Shown piece after piece: positions 34,822 through 44,784 of a DNA stretch of 64,000 nucleotides. Every line of letters starts with the position of its first letter. The stretch's first letter is position 1. The DNA is taken from contig JAKAOK010000005.1 in NCBI GenBank assembly GCA_021812245.1, positions 19,662 through 83,661 of the forward strand, written 5' to 3'. A program made the translations under genes and the position numbers. The notes beneath the pieces are model-generated. The model was given only the letters and a program-made list of their open reading frames with translations, did no database searches and was not told where the DNA came from. The stretch is from a bacterium. Its GTDB lineage: Bacteria; SZUA-79; Acidulodesulfobacterales; Acidulodesulfobacteraceae.

Positions 34822-36426
34822 TTATTCTTCAAATTTTATTCTTGGAAACAGGATTTCGGTTTTTTCCGATATGCGGCATCCGTCTTTAAATAGTTTCCGG
34901 CAATTATCCGCCATATCTTCGGGGCGCGCCGAAAAACCCGCCGAATCGAATGGCTTGATATTTAATATGCCGTTAATTTTTCCCGACGTTTCCGGCATAA
35001 ACGGGTAAATCAGATAAGATATATAATAAATAGAAACGGCGGCGGTCTTCAATATTTTCAATAAATTCGTTTTTTCTTCCGGGTCTTCCATATTTAATTT
35101 CCACGGCGCCGAATCGTTTATATATTTGTTCAGAGTGTTTATAAACCTGAATATATCTTCCAAAATCTTTGCAAAATCGTAATCGTCGTATCTGCCGTTT
35201 AAACCCTTTAAGATATCGTAAGCGGTTTTCAAAACCGCCCCGTCTTCGGAAACGCCGCCTCCCGGAACCATCCCACCCGTATATTTATTTAACATTGCAG
35301 CGGTTCTGGAAACTAAATTTCCAAGGTCGTTCGCAAGTCCCGAATTGTATCTCACGACAAAATTATCGATATTAAAGTCGCCGTCCAGACCGAGGGTGAT
35401 TTCGCTTAAAAGATAATACCTGAGCGCATCAGGGCCGAATTTATTAATCAACGATACCGGATCAACGACGTTTCCAAGGGACTTCGACATCTTTTTACCG
35501 TCTGTAAGCCACCAGCCGTGAGCCATTATGGTTTTAGGGGGTTCAAGTCCCAAAGCGAAAAGCATAATAGGCCAGTAAACGGCATGGAATTTAAGAATAT
35601 CTTTCCCTACTATATGGTTGGCCGATTTAAAAAAGGAGGTAAAATCAGGATTTTTGCCGTCAATAAAATCTTCGTATCCCAAACCGGTCAGATAGTTTAA
35701 AAGAGCGTCAAACCAGACGTATATGATATGTTTATCGTCGCCCGGCACGGGAATTCCCCATTTAAAAGAAGTTCTTGATATGCTTAAATTTTTCAACCCT
35801 TCGTTTACGAAAGACAAAACCTCATTTTTCCTGAAATCCGGTTTTATAAAACCATAGTTGCGCGATATATAATCTAAAAGTTTTTTCTCATATTTGTCTA
35901 ATTTTAAAAAATAGCTCTCTTCTTTGACTTTAACGGCCTGCCTTCCGCACTGCGGACATTTGCCTTCGATAAGAGATTTTTCCGTAAGGAAGGTTTCGCA
36001 GGGAGTGCAGTACCATCCTTCGTATTCGGACAAATACACATCGCCGTTTTCCAACAATTTTTCGAAAGCAATCCGGACGGTTTTTATATGGTCGGCATCG
36101 GTAGTTCTGATAAACCTGTCATACGATATATTAAGTTCCGAAAAAAGCTCTTTGAATTTAATATACACGGAATCGGCAAGGTCTTTAGGCGTCATGCCTC
36201 TTAAATTTGCTTCTTTTTCTATTTTCAATCCATGTTCGTCCGTTCCCGTAAGAAAAAAAACCATGTAACCGGAAAGCCTTTTAAATCTAGCGATAGAATC
36301 GGCTATCACCGTGGAATACGCATGTCCTATATGCGGCTTATCGTTTACGTAATAAATAGGGGTCGTAACGTAAAAATAGCCGTTAATTTTACCGCTATCG
36401 CGATTATTGCTCGTCATAACCGTCAT
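34822..36426 (-). CDS. metG: Methionyl-tRNA synthetase
   Basis: A 534-residue class I synthetase with YYVNDKPHIGHAYST (HIGH motif), a zinc knuckle CTPCETF...CPQCG and the KMSKS loop (KKMSKSLGN, about residue 310). The C-terminal tRNA-binding dimer domain present in longer MetRS is absent, a known shorter form. The start overlaps the ricT-like gene end by 23 bp. Tight grouping with holB, the RicT-like gene and tatD is a common arrangement. Confidence 0.98.
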   Translation of the reverse strand: MTVMTSNNRDSGKINGYFYVTTPIYYVNDKPHIGHAYSTVIADSIARFKRLSGYMVFFLTGTDEHGLKIEKEANLRGMTPKDLADSVYIKFKELFSELNISYDRFIRTTDADHIKTVRIAFEKLLENGDVYLSEYEGWYCTPCETFLTEKSLIEGKCPQCGRQAVKVKEESYFLKLDKYEKKLLDYISRNYGFIKPDFRKNEVLSFVNEGLKNLSISRTSFKWGIPVPGDDKHIIYVWFDALLNYLTGLGYEDFIDGKNPDFTSFFKSANHIVGKDILKFHAVYWPIMLFALGLEPPKTIMAHGWWLTDGKKMSKSLGNVVDPVSLINKFGPDALRYYLLSEITLGLDGDFNIDNFVVRYNSGLANDLGNLVSRTAAMLNKYTGGMVPGGGVSEDGAVLKTAYDILKGLNGRYDDYDFAKILEDIFRFINTLNKYINDSAPWKLNMEDPEEKTNLLKILKTAAVSIYYISYLIYPFMPETSGKINGILNIKPFDSAGFSARPEDMADNCRKLFKDGCRISEKTEILFPRIKFEE

Positions 36427-37192
36427 TCGTAAAGACGGCGGCAGGCGTTTCCTCTACCTCCATTCCGGCTTTCTCCGTTATTTTAGTTTCTGCAGGCGAT
36501 TTTTCTTCGTTATGGTTATCGGCGGCATATTTATCCTTGCAGATGTCCTCGCCATACACAGGCGGGTCAAAAGCAAGACAGCATAAAAGCCTGCCGCAAT
36601 AACCTACGAACTTGCTGGTATTCTGGCATTGCAGCTTGGTGATTTTAGAAGTTACCGCATTCATCTCGTTTACTATTGAAGTACAGCAGCAAACTCTTCC
36701 GCAAACACCTATTCCGCCCAAAATTTTGCATTCGTCGCGGATGTTAATCTGGCGCATTTCTATCCTTAAATGAAATCTCGCGGCAAGAATTTTCACAAGC
36801 TCTCTGAAATCGACCCTCTCTTCCGCGCTGTAATAAAAAACAAGTTTATTTTCGGAGGGCATATACTTAACCCTTAACAATTTCATTATAAGTTTAAGTT
36901 CTTCCGCATTTTTTCTGCAGAAATCCAAACCTTCGTTCTCTATCCGATAATGTATATACTTCTCGCCGGTTTCAAAAGGAAAAAGTTTTCTGATTATCGA
37001 ACAGGCGTGTTGCGAATGAGAGATATTGCCGCCGCCATCCTCAAAAATTTTGGCTTCTCTTGAAACTGTTCCTAAATAAATAATTTTATCCTGTTCGACA
37101 AGTACTCTGTCGTTCACGGAAAGTTCGGGAATTTTCGTAACGCATTCTAATGTGTAACCCATTTCAATTATTTTTACTTCGGCTATTCTCAT
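36404..37192 (-). CDS. PSP1-domain protein, RicT/YaaT-like
   Basis: A 262-residue PSP1 protein. It carries a cysteine-rich set: GIGVCGRVCCCTS and later YCGRLLCCLAFDPPVY, which in RicT (Bacillus YaaT) helps bind iron-sulfur clusters in the RicAFT complex affecting RNA processing. The first half has RVDFRELVKILAARFHLRIEMRQI. The last 40 residues are acidic and not conserved. The RicA/RicF partners are not seen in the window. Confidence 0.85.
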   Translation of the reverse strand: MRIAEVKIIEMGYTLECVTKIPELSVNDRVLVEQDKIIYLGTVSREAKIFEDGGGNISHSQHACSIIRKLFPFETGEKYIHYRIENEGLDFCRKNAEELKLIMKLLRVKYMPSENKLVFYYSAEERVDFRELVKILAARFHLRIEMRQINIRDECKILGGIGVCGRVCCCTSIVNEMNAVTSKITKLQCQNTSKFVGYCGRLLCCLAFDPPVYGEDICKDKYAADNHNEEKSPAETKITEKAGMEVEETPAAVFTNDGYDEQ

Positions 37193-37226
37193 CTTTTAAT
37201 ATATTTTTTAAGTTTACGCAATGTTT

Positions 37227-38345
37227 TCATAAGGACAAAAGTTTCGAGAAATAAGAATCAGCCGCTATAGATTTGTTTAAATTATAGCTATTTATTTTTT
37301 CTATATGCTCCACGGTCGATTCTATCATATATCCGATATCCTTTGAAGATACTGCCGAATCTAAGGCAAACCTTTTTATTTCGTCCGCAATATCTTCATT
37401 ATATAATAATTTTTCACTTTTTGACATCTTATAAATATAAATATCCCTGAGAATGAATAAAATTAATTCAAATACGGCACTTTTATCCTCATTTTCTTCT
37501 GCCGAGACGGCGCACTTTTCTAAAACTTTTGCCTTACCTTTTTTTTCCATAGCATTAAATTTAGCTGATATTTCATAAGGGTTTTTATTAATGTTTTTAT
37601 TTTTATATTCCTCAAATAATTCCTTAAAAATCGTATTAATCAAAAAATTTCTCTTTTCTAAATATCTGCCTTCGACCAGCCCGCGAAAACCGGAGTAACT
37701 GCCTCTTGAGAGTTTAGAATAAAATTTTAACGTTTCACCCGGGATATCCGGGAATTCCGATTTAAAAACATCCGATAAGACTTCGCCAGGGACGGGACTG
37801 AACCCTAGCAGGAGGCATCTCGATATGACGGTCGGCAAAAGCATGCCTGCGTTAGAAGTTACGAGAATGAAGACGGTTTTTCCCCGCGGCTCTTCAAGCA
37901 TTTTCAATAAAGCGTTTGCGGCGGACGCATTCATAGAAGAGGCTTCGTCGATAATAATAAACCTGTATCCGGGATAAGCGGGGGTCAAACTAAGAAATGA
38001 ATCTATTTTATGAATGCTTTCTATTTTAACGGCGCTTCCGGATGGCTCTATAATCAGGAGATTCGGGCTTACGCCGTTTAAAAAGCTTAGGCAGGAAGGA
38101 CATTTCCCGCAAAAATTCAAATTCAGGGAAGAACTACCGCCTTCACCGGAAAAAGCCCTGTAATCTCCGCATAAAACGGAGACGGCAAATGCGGTTGCCG
38201 TAAATTTTTTTCCGATGTTCTTCTGGCCGTAAAACAAAAGTCCTGAAGGCATTCTACCGCCGGCAAACAAACCGTTTAAAAACTCTAACTGCTTTTTATG
38301 TCCGGCAATATTAGAAATATCGTAATTTTTATAATCCGAATCCAT
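37227..38345 (-). CDS. holB: DNA polymerase III delta-prime subunit
   Basis: A 372-residue clamp-loader AAA protein: P-loop-like LLFYGQKNIGKK, zinc cysteines FCGKCPSCLSF, IIDEASSMNASAANALLKMLEEP (Walker B and sensor) and TVISRCLLLGF. In E. coli delta-prime binds ATP poorly. It lies between tmk and the RicT-like gene, the usual order tmk-holB-ricT-metG-tatD. Confidence 0.93.
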   Translation of the reverse strand: MDSDYKNYDISNIAGHKKQLEFLNGLFAGGRMPSGLLFYGQKNIGKKFTATAFAVSVLCGDYRAFSGEGGSSSLNLNFCGKCPSCLSFLNGVSPNLLIIEPSGSAVKIESIHKIDSFLSLTPAYPGYRFIIIDEASSMNASAANALLKMLEEPRGKTVFILVTSNAGMLLPTVISRCLLLGFSPVPGEVLSDVFKSEFPDIPGETLKFYSKLSRGSYSGFRGLVEGRYLEKRNFLINTIFKELFEEYKNKNINKNPYEISAKFNAMEKKGKAKVLEKCAVSAEENEDKSAVFELILFILRDIYIYKMSKSEKLLYNEDIADEIKRFALDSAVSSKDIGYMIESTVEHIEKINSYNLNKSIAADSYFSKLLSL

Positions 38346-38366
38346 AAATTAATCCTTATTTATTTG

Positions 38367-38410
38367 TCATTGCTAGTGCATGAGGTTGCTTCGCTAACGC
38401 TCGCAATGAC
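38367..38410. repeat. CATTGCTAGTG-type repeat between holB and tmk
   Basis: CATTGCTAGTGCATGAGGTT followed by GCTTCGCTAACGCTCGCAATGAC; the ends are inverted repeats. A short copy of the family at 12478-12537 and 23359. Confidence 0.65.
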
Positions 38411-38426
38411 ACCGTTTTGTCATTTT

Positions 38427-39089
38427 TTACGGTTTTCTTTTTTCTAACATTTTCAAAATATCCTCTCCGACCTCTCCGGCAATTTTTTCTATCGGCGCGG
38501 AAGCATCTATTAATTTAATCCGTTCCTTGTGCTTTTCCGAAAGGCACAGGTAATTTTTTCTAACAGAGTTAAAAAACTCCGGCGGACGGGAGTCGAAACC
38601 GTCTATTTTACACACTCTGCCGCTTAACCTGCCCAGTGCCGTTTCCGGTTTTAAATCAAATAAATATGTTCTATCGATAGAAAATTTTTTTTGCTTAAGA
38701 ATAAATTCGCTTACATAAAATATAAAGTTTTTCAAATGTTTATCTTCCAGGGTATTATTAAGTCCCGCCGCCTGATACGCAAACGTGGAATCGATAAACC
38801 TGTCGCAGATTATAACGTCTAAACAGTTTAATTTTGCTTTGATTTCGTCTATATGGACTGTTCTATCGGCGGAAAAAAGGAACAGCGCAGTCAAGGCGCC
38901 AAGGGGGGCGGCGGTTTCCGTGCGTGAGCCGAGAATCTCGCCTCGTATAAATTTTCCGAGCGGCGTTTCGGTCGGTTCTTTTATAAGCATCGTTTTGTAT
39001 CCGTCTTTCTCCAAGCGCGCCTTTAGAATTTTGGAAACGGTGGTCTTGCCGGAACCGTCTATTCCTTCAAGCGTTATAAAAATACCCAT
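38427..39089 (-). CDS. tmk: Thymidylate kinase
   Basis: A 220-residue kinase making dTDP from dTMP: P-loop FITLEGIDGSGKTT, LIKEPTETPLG (LID precursor), ICDRFIDSTFAYQAAGL and a LFDLKPETALGRL segment. Length normal. First gene of the tmk-holB-ricT-metG-tatD run on the minus strand. Confidence 0.97.
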   Translation of the reverse strand: MGIFITLEGIDGSGKTTVSKILKARLEKDGYKTMLIKEPTETPLGKFIRGEILGSRTETAAPLGALTALFLFSADRTVHIDEIKAKLNCLDVIICDRFIDSTFAYQAAGLNNTLEDKHLKNFIFYVSEFILKQKKFSIDRTYLFDLKPETALGRLSGRVCKIDGFDSRPPEFFNSVRKNYLCLSEKHKERIKLIDASAPIEKIAGEVGEDILKMLEKRKP

Positions 39090-39204
39090 ATTAAATATAC
39101 TAAAAAAATTTCAAAAAATAAATTTAGGTTTATTTTTTTATTTTATCATAACTGCCGGAAAAGTTGTCGGGAAAACTGCAAATCCCTCCGGCAGTAAAGA
39201 ATAA

Positions 39205-39457
39205 CCCTAATCCCGATTTAGAAAATATTTATAAGTTCTAATACTGAATAACAATGGATTCCCGCTTTCGCGATATTTCCGTCTGCGTTTATCAAAGCAT
39301 GTCTTTGATGCAGACAGAAATGGACACCCGTTGGGTGAAATCTTAAATCCCCATATTGTCATTCCCGCGAAAGCGATATTTCCATCCGTGTTTATCGAAG
39401 CATGTCTTTGATACGGATGGAAATGCCAGAAAATAAATTTCTAAATTGGGATTTGGG
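39205..39457. mobile_element. MITE-like element between the divergent tmk and queA genes
   Basis: Ends CCCTAATCCCGATTTAGAAA and TTTCTAAATTGGGATTTGGG, with interior hairpins CGTCTGC...GCAGACAG and ATCCGTGTTTATCG...ATACGGAT. The gap of about 420 bp contains this element plus the queA promoter region. Confidence 0.8.
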
Positions 39458-39494
39458 AATAAAATAAATCTGTCCCTTTTTAAAAAAGTTGTTA

Positions 39495-39500
39495 TATAAT
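39495..39500 (+). promoter_or_regulatory. Possible -10 box for queA
   Basis: TATAAT lies 10 bp before the queA ATG, without a good -35 and without a clear Shine-Dalgarno sequence. The transcript would be leaderless or nearly so. Confidence 0.35.
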
Positions 39501-39510
39501 ATAAGCTTAT

Positions 39511-40602
39511 ATGAACATAGATTTATTCGATTATAAATTCGACGAAAAACAGATTGCGAAATATCCGGCGTTTGACCGTAGCGAGGCAAGACTGCTTGCC
39601 GTGGACGTCCAAAATTTTAAAATAGAACATAAAAAATTCTATGAAATAACGGAATACATAAATGAGGGCGACGTCGTAGCGGTTAACAACTCTTACGTAA
39701 AAAAAGCCAGAATATTCGGGAAAAGGGATTCTGGAGGCAAAGTAGAAATATTTATAACGGAATTTCCTATAAAAATATCCTTTCCTTTAAAACTGAAATC
39801 ACTCTTGAAATCCCACAAAACCGTTAAGGAAGGTGAGGAAATTACCGTAAGCGGACAGGCGGATATTCAAAGCCGGCGGACGGTTTTCAAAACCGTCAAA
39901 GCGGTCAAAAACTTGGGAGAAGGAAATTACGAAATATTAATAAAAACGAAGGAGGATTACGATTATATTTTCGGCAAATGTGCTCTAATTCCCCTTCCGC
40001 CTTACATAAAACGGGCGGCGGAAGAAGCCGACGATTTATATTACCAGACGGTTTACGCCGACGATTCGGCCGGATTTTCCGTAGCCGCTCCTACCGCCGG
40101 TTTACACTTTAACGATAAAACCATAAGCCGAATAAAAGAAAAAGGTGGAATTTTCACCTCGGTTTCTTTAAATATCGGACTCGGAACTTTCCTTCCGGTA
40201 AGAACCGCCGACATAAGGAAACATAACATACATAAAGAAACCTACTCTATTTCTAAAGAAACGGCAGATACGATAAATAGCGCGGTAAAATCAGGCAATA
40301 AAATAATATTGACCGGAACTTCCACGGTCCGATGCATAGAATCTTCGGCGAAAGCAGATAGCGGCGTTATTAAAGCGGTCTACGGAGAAAATCTCGAAAC
40401 TTCGCTTTATATTTATCCCGGATATAAATTTAAAATAACTAAAAATCTCATTACGAACTTTCATCAGCCGAAATCGTCCCTTTATATTATGATTTGCGCC
40501 TTAATAGGCATAGAAAAAACAAGGTCGGTTTACGAAGAGGCCATAAAAAAGGGCTACTCGCTTTTCAGCTACGGCGACGCAATGTATCTGTATAATATAT
40601 AA
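39511..40602 (+). CDS. queA: S-adenosylmethionine:tRNA ribosyltransferase-isomerase QueA
   Basis: A 363-residue enzyme that adds epoxyqueuosine to tRNA. It has the family motifs ALIPLPPYIKRAAEEADDLYYQTVY, GFSVAAPTAGLHFN, and near the end LITNFHQPKSSLYIMICALIG. The annotated ATG has no clear ribosome-binding site but begins with the expected FDYKFDEKQIAKYPA pattern. It heads queA-tgt-yajC-secD-secF-recJ. Confidence 0.97.
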   Translation: MNIDLFDYKFDEKQIAKYPAFDRSEARLLAVDVQNFKIEHKKFYEITEYINEGDVVAVNNSYVKKARIFGKRDSGGKVEIFITEFPIKISFPLKLKSLLKSHKTVKEGEEITVSGQADIQSRRTVFKTVKAVKNLGEGNYEILIKTKEDYDYIFGKCALIPLPPYIKRAAEEADDLYYQTVYADDSAGFSVAAPTAGLHFNDKTISRIKEKGGIFTSVSLNIGLGTFLPVRTADIRKHNIHKETYSISKETADTINSAVKSGNKIILTGTSTVRCIESSAKADSGVIKAVYGENLETSLYIYPGYKFKITKNLITNFHQPKSSLYIMICALIGIEKTRSVYEEAIKKGYSLFSYGDAMYLYNI

Positions 40603-40629
40603 TATATAATATATATATAAAGTTAGCAT

Positions 40630-41742
40630 ATGGCATTTAAAATAATTAAAAAAGATGGGCGCACCGCCGCAAGAACGGGCATACTCGAAACAAAAAACGG
40701 AACGATAGAAACGCCGGTTTTTATGCCGGTCGGGACCATAGGCACGGTAAAATCGCTGTCGCCCTTCGAAATATACGATGAAGGTTTCAGAATTATGCTG
40801 TCCAACACCTATCATCTTTTTTTAAGGCCGGGAACGGAAGTAATCCAAAAATTCGGCTCCCTGAGAAACTTTACCGGATATAAAGGCTCTATACTGACCG
40901 ATTCCGGCGGGTTTCAAATTTTCAGCCTTGCAAAGTTCGCAAAGATTAAAGACGAGGGCGTAGAGTTTATGTCCCATATAGACGGAGAAACCCATTTTTT
41001 CACCCCCGAACGCGTAATAGAAATCCAACAGGCTTTGGATTCCGATATAATGATGCAGTTGGACGTTTTTTCCGGACCCGGAGCAAAAAGAGAAAAAGCG
41101 GAAAAAGATTTAGATACGACTTTAAAATGGGCGGAAAAATCTATTAAAGCTAAAAACGGAACTGCATCGGCAATTCCGAAAAATATGCTCTTCCTCATAA
41201 CGCAGGGCAACTTTTTTGAAGATCTGAGGGAAAAATCCGCCCGCATAATGACCGGAATGGATGCCGACGGTTATGCGGTAGGAGGGCTCGCCGTGGGCGA
41301 AACAAAAGAAATTATGCTGAGAATGCTTGAAATTTCCGCGTCCAATCTTCCGGAAAACAAACCCCGCTATCTTATGGGCGTCGGAACTCCTTCCGATATA
41401 GTCAACGCCGTATCTCTGGGAATAGATATGTTCGACTGCGTCCTGCCGACGAGAAACGCAAGGAACGGCTTTGTTTTTACATCTCGGGGAACGGTCAACA
41501 TAAAAAATTCTTCGTATAAATCCGAAACTTTGCCTATCGACCCCGAATGCGATTGCTTTTGCTGTAAAAATTTCAGCGCCGCATACGTCCGGCATGCTTT
41601 TATGAGCAGGGAAATATTTGCGCAGAGGCTTTTGACTATTCATAATCTACATTTCTATCAAAATTTGATTTTATGTATAAGGCGGTCTATCGGCGACGGC
41701 AGTTTTTATGATTTTTCCAAAAATTATTCATCTTTATTTTGA
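40630..41742 (+). CDS. tgt: Queuine tRNA-ribosyltransferase
   Basis: A 370-residue enzyme exchanging guanine for preQ1 at position 34 of certain tRNAs. Motifs: SNTYHLFLRPG, LTDSGGFQIFSLAK (nucleophile/general base region), YAVGGLAVGE, FDCVLPTRNARNGFVFT and the zinc site CDCFCCKNFS. It lies 27 bp after queA, so both act in one pathway and probably one transcript. Confidence 0.98.
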   Translation: MAFKIIKKDGRTAARTGILETKNGTIETPVFMPVGTIGTVKSLSPFEIYDEGFRIMLSNTYHLFLRPGTEVIQKFGSLRNFTGYKGSILTDSGGFQIFSLAKFAKIKDEGVEFMSHIDGETHFFTPERVIEIQQALDSDIMMQLDVFSGPGAKREKAEKDLDTTLKWAEKSIKAKNGTASAIPKNMLFLITQGNFFEDLREKSARIMTGMDADGYAVGGLAVGETKEIMLRMLEISASNLPENKPRYLMGVGTPSDIVNAVSLGIDMFDCVLPTRNARNGFVFTSRGTVNIKNSSYKSETLPIDPECDCFCCKNFSAAYVRHAFMSREIFAQRLLTIHNLHFYQNLILCIRRSIGDGSFYDFSKNYSSLF

Positions 41743-41820
41743 CTTTCTTTAAATATAAATATAATATAATAAAATTCCCGAATTAATAAAATAATAAATT
41801 TAATAGAAAAAGGAGCAAGT

Positions 41821-42171
41821 ATGAAAATTTTATCTGTTTTATTTAGTCAGTTCTCGGTTAAAAACGCCTATGCCGCTTCAGGCGCAGCGTCCGCTTCAGG
41901 AGGCTGGGAATCGACTTTAATGAATTTTGCGCCGCTTATCGCTATCGTGGCCATCTTTTACCTTTTGGTAATACTTCCCCAGCAAAAAAGAACTAAAGAG
42001 CATAAAAAAATGATAGAATCTCTTAAGGTCGGAGACGAAGTTCTGACTACCGGAGGCATATTCGGCATTATTACCGGAATAGCCGACCAGCTTTTTACTA
42101 TAGAAATAGCAAAAGACGTTAAAATCAAAATTACCAAAAGCGCCATTGCGACGAAAACCGTAAAACAGTAA
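41821..42171 (+). CDS. yajC: Preprotein translocase accessory subunit YajC
   Basis: A 116-residue protein with one membrane segment (about residues 37-54) followed by LPQQKRTKEHKKMIESLKVGDEVLTTGGIFGIITG, the YajC hallmark. The Ala/Gly/Ser-rich N-terminus before it is common in this lineage. An AAAGGAG ribosome-binding site precedes the ATG. It works with SecDF, encoded next. Confidence 0.96.
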   Translation: MKILSVLFSQFSVKNAYAASGAASASGGWESTLMNFAPLIAIVAIFYLLVILPQQKRTKEHKKMIESLKVGDEVLTTGGIFGIITGIADQLFTIEIAKDVKIKITKSAIATKTVKQ

Positions 42172-42235
42172 AAACGGTAGAATTTAAAATATTTTATAAT
42201 TTAACAAGTATAATTTTCTTTTATGGTGGAGCTTG

Positions 42236-43813
42236 ATGAAACCGGTTAAAACTCGAGTAATTTTAATAGCCGTATTTATTTTTATATCTTTTTTTTCGAT
42301 AATCCCTTCCATCTACCCAAATACACCGGCATGGTGGAAAGCCGTAATAGGAAATGCAGAAATGCATCTAGGACTGGACCTTCAGGGCGGCGTCTATCTC
42401 GTCGAAAAAGTCGAGGCCGATAAGGCCGTAAAAGAAAAATTATATAAAGACTACTCCGATATAAAATCTTTCATAAAAACTAAAAACATCGGCAAGGGCA
42501 AAGATTTAACATTTAGAGACGATTACATAGTTTTGAGCGGAAGCCTCTTGAAAAATAAACCGGCGGTTTCCAGCCTTAAAAATTATCTGAAAAACCATCA
42601 TATTTCTTTGCGGTTATCCGGCGATACGATAAATTTTAAACCGTCGGCTCTTGCTTTATATAAAAAAGAAGCCGTGGGGGGGGCCGTCGAAGTAATGAGG
42701 AACAGGATAGACCAGTTCGGACTCGTGGCTCCAAAAATCGCCCGCCAGGGAAAAGATTTAATAGTGGTAGAAATGCCGGGGGTAAAAAACGTCAAACAAG
42801 CCATCAAACTCATAGGAAAAACCGCAAGGCTTACTTTTAAGCTTGTGGACGACAAACATAATCTGATGAATGCATTAAACGGAAATGTTCCGAAAGGCGA
42901 CGAAATTCTATACCACGCTACATACAATAAATATACGCATAAAACGGCAAAAAGACCTTATCTTATACAAAAAGCGGTGTTGATGGACGGAGCCGCTATT
43001 TCAAGCGCAAACGTTCAGATGAACCGCTATAATCAGCCCGTCGTTGGGGTTTCTTTGAACTCGGCCGGAGCAAAACAGTTTGGAAATATCACTACAAAAT
43101 ATACCGGCGAAAGACTGGCTATTATACTCGATAACAACGTTATTTCCGCTCCGGTTATAGAAGAGCCTATACTCGGCGGAAACGCGTCTATTTCCGGACG
43201 CTTTACCATGGCGCAGGCAAACAATCTCGCAATCGCTCTCCGTTCCGGCGCATTGCCGGCTCCCGTAAAAATAATACAGAATAATACGGTAGGTCCTACC
43301 CTTGGAGCAGACTCGATACACGACGGAATACTTGCCGCAATAGTAGGCACTATTCTCGTTATCGGTTTTATGATATTTTATTACAAACTTTCCGGTTTAA
43401 TCGCGGATTTCGCCCTCATAGAAAACGTCCTGTTCCTTATGGCGGCGCTTTCACTGTTCGGAGCAACGCTCACGCTACCGGGCATTGCCGGAATTATTTT
43501 GACCATAGGTATGTCCGTTGACTCCAATGTCCTTATTTTTGAAAGAATACGGGAGGAACTCAGAGAAGGAAAGCCTGTCGTAATAGCCGTAGAAAACGGA
43601 TACAATAAAGCCTTTTTTACTATTTTGGATTCACACGTTACGGCTCTTATTACCGCGGCGGTTCTTTTTTATTTCGGTTCAGGACCCGTAAAGGGTTTTG
43701 CCGTAACGCTGTCTTTGGGCATAATGATTAACCTGTTCACTTCTTTAGTCGGCACAAAGGTTATATTCGATATGATATCAAACAAAAAAGAACTTAATAA
43801 ATTAAGTATTTAA
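42236..43813 (+). CDS. secD: Protein translocase subunit SecD
   Basis: A 525-residue protein with an N-terminal membrane segment, periplasmic domains with LGLDLQGGVYLVEKVEADKA, and a C-terminal five-segment bundle containing GIAGIILTIGMSVDSNVLIFERIREEL. I chose ATG at 42236 over TTG at 42233 because GGAG is better spaced from it. SecDF uses the proton gradient to pull exported proteins through. 18 bp before secF. Confidence 0.97.
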   Translation: MKPVKTRVILIAVFIFISFFSIIPSIYPNTPAWWKAVIGNAEMHLGLDLQGGVYLVEKVEADKAVKEKLYKDYSDIKSFIKTKNIGKGKDLTFRDDYIVLSGSLLKNKPAVSSLKNYLKNHHISLRLSGDTINFKPSALALYKKEAVGGAVEVMRNRIDQFGLVAPKIARQGKDLIVVEMPGVKNVKQAIKLIGKTARLTFKLVDDKHNLMNALNGNVPKGDEILYHATYNKYTHKTAKRPYLIQKAVLMDGAAISSANVQMNRYNQPVVGVSLNSAGAKQFGNITTKYTGERLAIILDNNVISAPVIEEPILGGNASISGRFTMAQANNLAIALRSGALPAPVKIIQNNTVGPTLGADSIHDGILAAIVGTILVIGFMIFYYKLSGLIADFALIENVLFLMAALSLFGATLTLPGIAGIILTIGMSVDSNVLIFERIREELREGKPVVIAVENGYNKAFFTILDSHVTALITAAVLFYFGSGPVKGFAVTLSLGIMINLFTSLVGTKVIFDMISNKKELNKLSI

Positions 43814-43831
43814 TAAATACGGAGTCGAAAA

Positions 43832-44743
43832 TTGGAATTCATTAAAAACACGCATTATGATTTTATAGCTAAAAGAAAATATTCGTTCGTCTTATCGTCC
43901 ATTCTGGTAATATTCGGTATAATCGAAATTATAACGATGATAGCCGGAGCGGCTAAGATAGGAATAGATTTTACCGGCGGACTGTCTATGGAACTGGCGT
44001 TTAAACATAAAATTTCTATATCTTCCGTCCGAAAAATACTGATACCCGCGGGATTCAAAGACGTAAAATTAGTTAAAATCAAGGGCAAAAACGATATTAT
44101 AATCCAAACCAAAGCGGCGGCGAAAGATTTGAACGCTTATACCGCAGAAATTAAGCAGGTCGTTAAAAAATCCTTCGAAAAAAACCCGCCCAAAGTGGTC
44201 AGCAGTGAAATGATAGGGCCGTCCGTAGGAAAAAAACTTTCGAGAGACGCCGTTATCGCTATTATCATATCTATTATTGCAATAATATTGTATATCACAT
44301 GGCGGTTCGAATTCAGATTCGGCCTTGCGGCGGCCATAGGTCTTGCCCACGACGTGCTTGCCCTGCTCGGAGTAATTTTTATATTTCAAAAGGAGATAAC
44401 GCTTCTGGTTATCACCGCCGTTTTAACGGTGGCGGGATATTCGCTTACCGATAAAGTCGTCGTTTTCGACAGAATCAGGGAAAATTTGAAAACAGAAACG
44501 GAAAAAAGCAAACATATCGATTTAAAAGGTCTCGTAAATATAAGCATCAACGAGGTTCTAACAAGAACCGTCGTTACGTCGCTTACGGTCATACTTGTCG
44601 TGTTATCGTTATTTTTCCTCGGGGGCATAGTTTTGCACGGCTTTGCTTTTACTTTATTGTTCGGGGTATTGATAGGAACCTACTCCTCGATATTTATAGC
44701 AAGCCCTATTATGGTTATTTTAAATGAGAAGCACTATAAATAA
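43832..44743 (+). CDS. secF: Protein translocase subunit SecF, TTG start
   Basis: A 303-residue protein with KIGIDFTGGLSMELAFK after the first membrane segment and TVAGYSLTDKVVVFDRIRENL in the bundle, both SecF signatures. The start is a TTG preceded at suitable distance by GGAG. There is no upstream ATG, and the MEFIKNTHYDFIAKRKY opening fits the family's soluble N-terminus. Partner of SecD. Confidence 0.96.
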   Translation: MEFIKNTHYDFIAKRKYSFVLSSILVIFGIIEIITMIAGAAKIGIDFTGGLSMELAFKHKISISSVRKILIPAGFKDVKLVKIKGKNDIIIQTKAAAKDLNAYTAEIKQVVKKSFEKNPPKVVSSEMIGPSVGKKLSRDAVIAIIISIIAIILYITWRFEFRFGLAAAIGLAHDVLALLGVIFIFQKEITLLVITAVLTVAGYSLTDKVVVFDRIRENLKTETEKSKHIDLKGLVNISINEVLTRTVVTSLTVILVVLSLFFLGGIVLHGFAFTLLFGVLIGTYSSIFIASPIMVILNEKHYK

Positions 44744-44784
44744 ATTAAGTATTTGAAAAGTGCATATAAATTTAAAATCAAAAT